Assembly: GCA_964304625.1 (NCBI GenBank)
Contig: OZ199838.1
Location: 4,960,001-5,024,000, forward strand
DNA: 64,000 nucleotides
Direction: 5' to 3'
Source of the DNA: Kudoa neothunni
Taxonomy: Eukaryota > Cnidaria
Shown: positions 59,704-64,000 of the stretch, piece by piece
Numbering within the stretch: position 1 is the stretch's first letter
How the letters are laid out: the number at the start of each line of letters is the position of its first letter
Made by a program: the position numbers and the translations under genes
The notes under the pieces: model-generated
What the model saw: only the letters and a program-made list of their open reading frames with translations
The model's database searches: none
Told to the model about the DNA's origin: nothing

Positions 59704-62019
59704 CCCTTTCGTTCCCAATGTCCCACCCGTGGGACAAACAATTTAAACATTAATTACGATTTCATTTTACCATTGCCATAATCTAAATGTGAATAATTAA
59801 TCTCAACTTGTTGATATTAATATTATATTCCCACCATTAATTAAATAATAAAATAATATTTATTATAATAAGCATTTAAATCATCGCCGTCCATTAAGGC
59901 AATATAACGAAAAGTGATTGATTAATATACCATGAATATAGTGTAATAAATCATAACTAAAATAAATAAATGACAAATAAATAATAAATCAAATAAACTT
60001 CACGTGGGTCACATAAGGGACAATGGGGTTTCAGGGAACGCCGAAGATTGGGATAACGGGTCATGACCTAGTTTTCGAAACTGATGATGAAGAAGAAATC
60101 TTGACTGTGGTCGTCGTTTCTCCAGATGCAGATATTTCGGAACCAGACATTATTTGTGACGTCGAAAATGCGTCTTTTTTGGAAACGATTACTCATGGCG
60201 AAAATTATGACCAAACTTAAAATTCTGAGAGTTCCGATGATGATATACTGCCAGACTTCAATTTTCAAAAAGATTTTGTTCCACCAAATATAGAAAATGG
60301 ATTAGAGATATCTACCACAAATTTGGATGAGTTGAAAGATCTGGTTATGCCTACCGATTACTTTAAATTTTATTTTGACAATGATCTCTTCGAAAATATT
60401 GTCTTAGAGACGAATTTATATGCCGTTCAGCAAAATTCCGATGTCAGAACCGATATTGAAGAAATTCAAAAATACATTGGTGTCTTGATTATCATGGACA
60501 TAGTTAAAATGCTCAGATATAGGTGTTGCTGGGCCAAACTCTTGCAATATCCCATTGTTACTGAATGTGTCTCGAGAAACCGCTTCGAGGCTATGTCGAA
60601 ATAATTACACTTCGTATATGATACTAACATTGTGACCAACCTAAACTCTCCCAAATATGACAAAATTGCAAAAATTCGCCCTTTACTAAATTCGATCAGA
60701 GAAGCCTGCTTGAAAGTAGAATACGAGAGGAATAATTTTATAAATGAGCGAATTATCCCTTTTAAAGGAAAATGCAAGGCTAAGCAGTATATTCCGAAAA
60801 AACCGACAAAATGGGGTTTCAAAGTGTTTACCAGCTGTGGTATTAGTGGCTTGGTATACAATTTTCACCTCTATGATGGAAATAAACCAAATGTGCGTAA
60901 AAGTTGTGGACTTACATCTGGTGATTTTGTTATTAAGCTTTGTGAAAGTTTGCCTGCAGACAGTAACCACTATGTTTATTTTGACAATTGGTTTACTTTT
61001 ATTCCACTCCAAATTTTTCTAAAGAAAAGAAATATTTTTTCGGTTGGGATAAAACGCTCAAATAGAGTGAAAGGATCTTCATTGATGGCTGACAAAGAGC
61101 TCAAGAAATTAGGACGGGGCTCATATGACTATGTCGGAGGTTCTAAAAACGGTGTAATCTTACACGTTGGTTTGATAGCACTGTTGTCACTCTCTCTTCT
61201 ACCCATTCCTCAATTGAGCCTGTTTCATTTACAAGAAGATTTGACCGATCCAAGAAAAGAATAATAGAGGTAACTTGTCCAGCAGTTATCAACGAAAATA
61301 ATAAAAACATGGGAGGGATCGACCTCTCTGATATGTTGATGTCGCTTTATGTTATGCAACATAAATGCAAGAAAGATTATCATCGAATTTTCTTCTGGTG
61401 CTTGAACACGTCAATAATCAATTCTTGGATACTATGCCGACGAAATTGCGCTGTTAGAAATGTACCGAATGAGAATATTTTAGATTTGTTAGATTTTACA
61501 TTAAGTATAAGTGAAAATCTTATATTTTACAAAAAAATCGCCCTTACAAAAAAAGAGGAAGACCATCTAAAACCCTCCTTGAAACCGAGGGTAATGATTT
61601 CAGTAAAAAAAAGTGCAGCTTACCGACCAAATCAGGTTTAATGACGTAGGTCGCTATCCTGAGATACGTACCGACAGTTCTAAGTGTCGCATTTGTCAAA
61701 TGAAAACTAGAATATGTTGTATGGAATGCAACTCATATTGTTATTTAACCGCTGAGAGAAATTGTTTTTTTTCAATATCATAAAGAAAAAAATGTATAAT
61801 TATTTAAATCAATAAAATATGTGGTTTCGTGCGCACACAAATCTGCATTATGATCCCAATATATTCCCTTTGTCCAATGTATGGAACAGTTGAAAAATTA
61901 AGCATAAATTCCAAAAAAATAATTCGGCTAGCATAAAAATAATTAAAATGGAAAAAACAAACACAATTAATGTAGAATAATAATTTTCAGATCGAAACGA
62001 AAAATTGGGAGCGAACGGG
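59704..62019 (+). mobile_element. piggyBac DNA transposon
   Basis: 2,316 bp flanked by TTAA on both sides (59700-59703 and 62020-62023), the hallmark of piggyBac. Terminal repeats: left CCCTTTCGTTCCCAAT, right in reverse CCCGTTCGCTCCCAAT. A subterminal palindrome, GTCCCAC...GTGGGAC, lies at 59720-59735. It contains one transposase reading in the plus orientation (see 60023-61783). Intact ends but a damaged gene: it could move only if supplied with transposase. Confidence 0.92.
60023..61783 (+). pseudogene. piggyBac transposase, broken by stops and a frameshift
   Basis: Starts at the ATG 60023, with an acidic N-terminus. In-frame stops occur at about 60220 and 60603. The core continues in 60632-61264 with IIPFKGKCKAKQYIPKKPTK followed by WGFKV, then VYFDNWFT (second catalytic Asp). 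The frame then changes near 61200 and resumes with NMGGIDLSDM (third catalytic Asp) at 61309-61641. After another shift it ends in a Cys-rich domain, CRICQMKTRICCMECNSYC. Where family members have an Asp just before the I-x-F-K-G motif, this copy reads INERIIPFKG, so the first catalytic Asp also appears lost. Order, motifs and C-terminal Cys cluster match piggyBac-derived transposases. Non-functional as it stands. Confidence 0.88.
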
Positions 62020-62121
62020 TTAAATATGAATTAAAACTTAATAAGAAAACTTTATCATAAAGTTTATTTCCAAAGTTCGAATAATCCATCGTAGAGGTAG
62101 AGGATTTTTCGTAATTTTGAA

Positions 62122-62578
62122 ATGATCACACAAATCAGTAAACGCAGAATAGTTGATGATAAACACGAATTTATTAAGTATTTCGAAAGTAATAAAAACA
62201 AAGAGAGTTCAGCTGTGGCTGAAAAACACTTGAATATAAAGACGGTTTTATCATTGGACAGAATATTGACCAGAAAAGAGGAAATTGTCGAATCATTAGA
62301 ATATGTTTCAGCATCACTGGAAAAATATTCCATCAATTTACGTCAGGTGCAATTGGATTCTCGTGAGTTTGCCACTGAGCGGTTTTTAACATCGATCATA
62401 ACGATCACCCAAGGTAAAAATAATAAAATTTATTCATTGGTACAACTAAATGAGCGAAGCCGTATTTTTCGCGATAGTTAAAAGGGTTCATACAACCTCG
62501 CATGCGACAATACATAAAATCGGTTACCTACTTTATCTTTCTTATAAAGCTGACATTTTTAACTCATTAAATTCATAG
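62122..62578 (+). CDS. Unassigned two-exon gene, coiled-coil-like small protein
   Basis: Exons 62122-62413 and 62478-62578, with a 64-bp intron (donor GTAAAA, acceptor ATAG), joining in frame to 130 aa. The protein is charged and helical in look: KHEFIKYFESNKNKESSAV, then LDRILTRKEEIVESLEYVSA, then REFATERFLTSII, and a basic, aromatic end (HKIGYLLYLSYKADIF). It starts about 100 bp after the piggyBac element. I do not recognise the family. Without the intron the first frame would stop at 62481 after 119 aa. The splice pattern matches the other genes here, which is the main reason to believe it; more exons beyond are possible. Confidence 0.45.
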
Positions 62579-62907
62579 AATGATTTTACAGAGAAGGGTT
62601 AAAATATGAAATCATCAAAATACAATTAACAGCTGTTTTTATAAATTTAGTAAATTAACCTATCTAGCTGAAATTTGATTGATGGTTTTAACGAAATATA
62701 ACTGGCCCATGCCATTATTTTTTTATATTTCTATGTAGAACTGAGGCACTCTCTATTAGAATAACCCGAAAACCACCACGTTTTATTTTTTTTCTAATCT
62801 TAACTTATGTTACGCCCGTAAGCGGATAGGACGTTCATCTAACGACGAAGCAATGCTATCCTCTAGAGTTTCTACACTTGTCGCGTCACGCGCGTGATAT
62901 GGCGTGG
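62579..62907. other. Intergenic region
   Basis: AT-rich at first, GC-richer near the SINE that follows. No gene supported. Confidence 0.4.
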
Positions 62908-63355
62908 TTTTTTTGTTTACAAGGTAAAACCCTTGGCGCAACTATTAGACTGTAGAATTCTGGTTGGTCATACCTCCTCCATTAACGCTTTAGGCACCGC
63001 AGGACGTAACTTGAAACCCCGCCCCTTATCTTCATGCGGTAGTGTGGGACTTTAACCCACTAAACATCGTCGTCTCAGGGCGATCACCACCCCGAACCCT
63101 ATCCCTTTAATGACGTTGGCTCTGTGGGGACTGCAAATTACTTGCCTTTCGATGGGTTCCGGAGATTCAAACTCCTATTCACGCGAATTTAGCTGGCAGT
63201 GTACCCCACTCCACAGCGAGCGTACACTTTAACCACAGCTCCCAAGTATGGGATAGAGACCCACTGACATGGAAGCAGTAGTCCGACCACCAGCGAATTC
63301 GAACCTATTACCTACTAGTTCTGAATCCGAGTATCACGCCGATGTGCTATCTGTC
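62908..63355 (-). repeat. tRNA-derived SINE copy
   Basis: Same orientation as the copy at 34541. The tail in plus reading (TTTTGTTTACAAGGTAAAAC, then CTTGGCGCAACTATTAGACT, then GCACCGCAG) and ATGCGGTAGTGTGGGACTTT are shared. In reverse the head has A-box-like TAGCACATCGGCGTGATACTC and B-box-like AGGTTCGAATTC about 45 bp apart. The middle differs from the 34541 copy. The plus-strand frame 63269-63469 across it is not a gene. Confidence 0.65.
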
Positions 63356-64000
63356 TTCGGCTGCATGATACGGCGTGATATGCATCATGTATTACGCTTT
63401 TTAGAGACTCTACTATCCTCCTTGCATTTTGTCACATTAGGTAAAATTAATTTTTCTTTTATCGTTTAATTATCATACCTAATGGTTACTGATAATATTT
63501 ATTTTCTAAAATTTAATATCTTTAAAAAATCAAACTATTATACATTTTGAATTATGAAGACGTCATGCGTATTCATATTTGTTTATATATCGCTTTAATG
63601 AATAAAATAAAAAAGTATCAATTACTAGAGAACATTAAAATCCATAATTTGCTGCTCTATTTTTAATCAAGCTTCAAATCTTAGATATGTCCGTAGTTAC
63701 TAAAAATAAAAGTTTAACACAATAAATCATATGATCTAGCAAAACTGTAAATAAGTTTTGGCATTAACACAACATTATATAAAACAATATTCAACTTTCT
63801 GCACTCGAAAAATAAACAAATTAATCCATTTGAAAGAACTTAATTCCATTTATACAATCATCTACTCTTATTAAAATAATATGTTATTTGTAATTATATT
63901 TTCAAATATGTATACCTCAATTTTGATATTAACACATTATTTCGTCCAGATAATCAATTCCTCTCTGCCGTATACTCCTTCTGCACATAAAAACATTTAA
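63356..64000. other. Intergenic region at the window edge
   Basis: AT-rich, nothing recognised. Confidence 0.4.

Noticed and set aside
63269-63469. 66-codon plus-strand ORF
   Set aside because: It overlaps the tRNA-like head of the SINE at 62908-63355 and has no family resemblance.

Overview
The window is AT-rich eukaryotic DNA. Its protein genes are typical animal/fungal-type housekeeping genes (TFIIE-alpha, exosome RRP40, dynein light chain LC8, an RCC1-repeat protein, VPS13, eIF3f, CTU2). They are cut by very short GT-AG introns, mostly 38-128 bp, with almost no polypyrimidine tract. TAA, TAG and TGA all act as ordinary stops. Short introns, low GC and a mixed load of Ty3/Gypsy, Tigger, piggyBac, Merlin, hAT, tRNA-derived SINE and long-TIR elements suggest a compact-gene, AT-rich metazoan. 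A parasitic lineage such as a myxozoan or orthonectid would fit, but that is inference; the sequence does not decide the taxon.

Layout. 0.4-7.2 kb: TFIIE-alpha (-), a Tigger fragment and RRP40 (-, 3 exons). 8.5-16.2 kb: transposon block with a hAT relic, an apparently intact and recently inserted Ty3/Gypsy element (9953-14117, identical 117-bp LTRs, 5-bp target duplication) and a decayed Tigger. 17.5 kb: single-exon LC8 (-). 18.4-20.0 kb: element with 257-bp inverted repeats. 23.3-24.5 kb: RCC1-repeat gene (+, 3 exons). 27.6-35.8 kb: second long-TIR element, a Merlin relic, a piggyBac-like non-autonomous element, a tRNA-derived SINE and a possible hAT tail. 36.5-51.4 kb: VPS13 (+), modelled as 20 exons and about 3,889 aa, with one 9-kb exon. 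53.4-56.4 kb: SINE pieces and a third long-TIR element. 56.7-59.2 kb: eIF3f (-, 7 exons) and CTU2 (+, 10 exons), head to head 113 bp apart. 59.7-62.0 kb: piggyBac element flanked by TTAA. 62.1-62.6 kb: unassigned two-exon gene. 62.9-63.4 kb: another SINE.

The genes do not form a pathway. They cover transcription initiation (TFIIE), RNA decay (RRP40), motor and scaffold function (LC8), lipid transfer at membrane contacts (VPS13), translation initiation (eIF3f) and tRNA wobble-uridine thiolation (CTU2). The most unusual observations are a roughly 400-residue insertion in VPS13 that looks like several SH3/Tudor-type beta barrels, the crowding of all but three VPS13 introns into its first sixth, and a set of apparently undescribed repeat families (three long-TIR elements, one SINE family).
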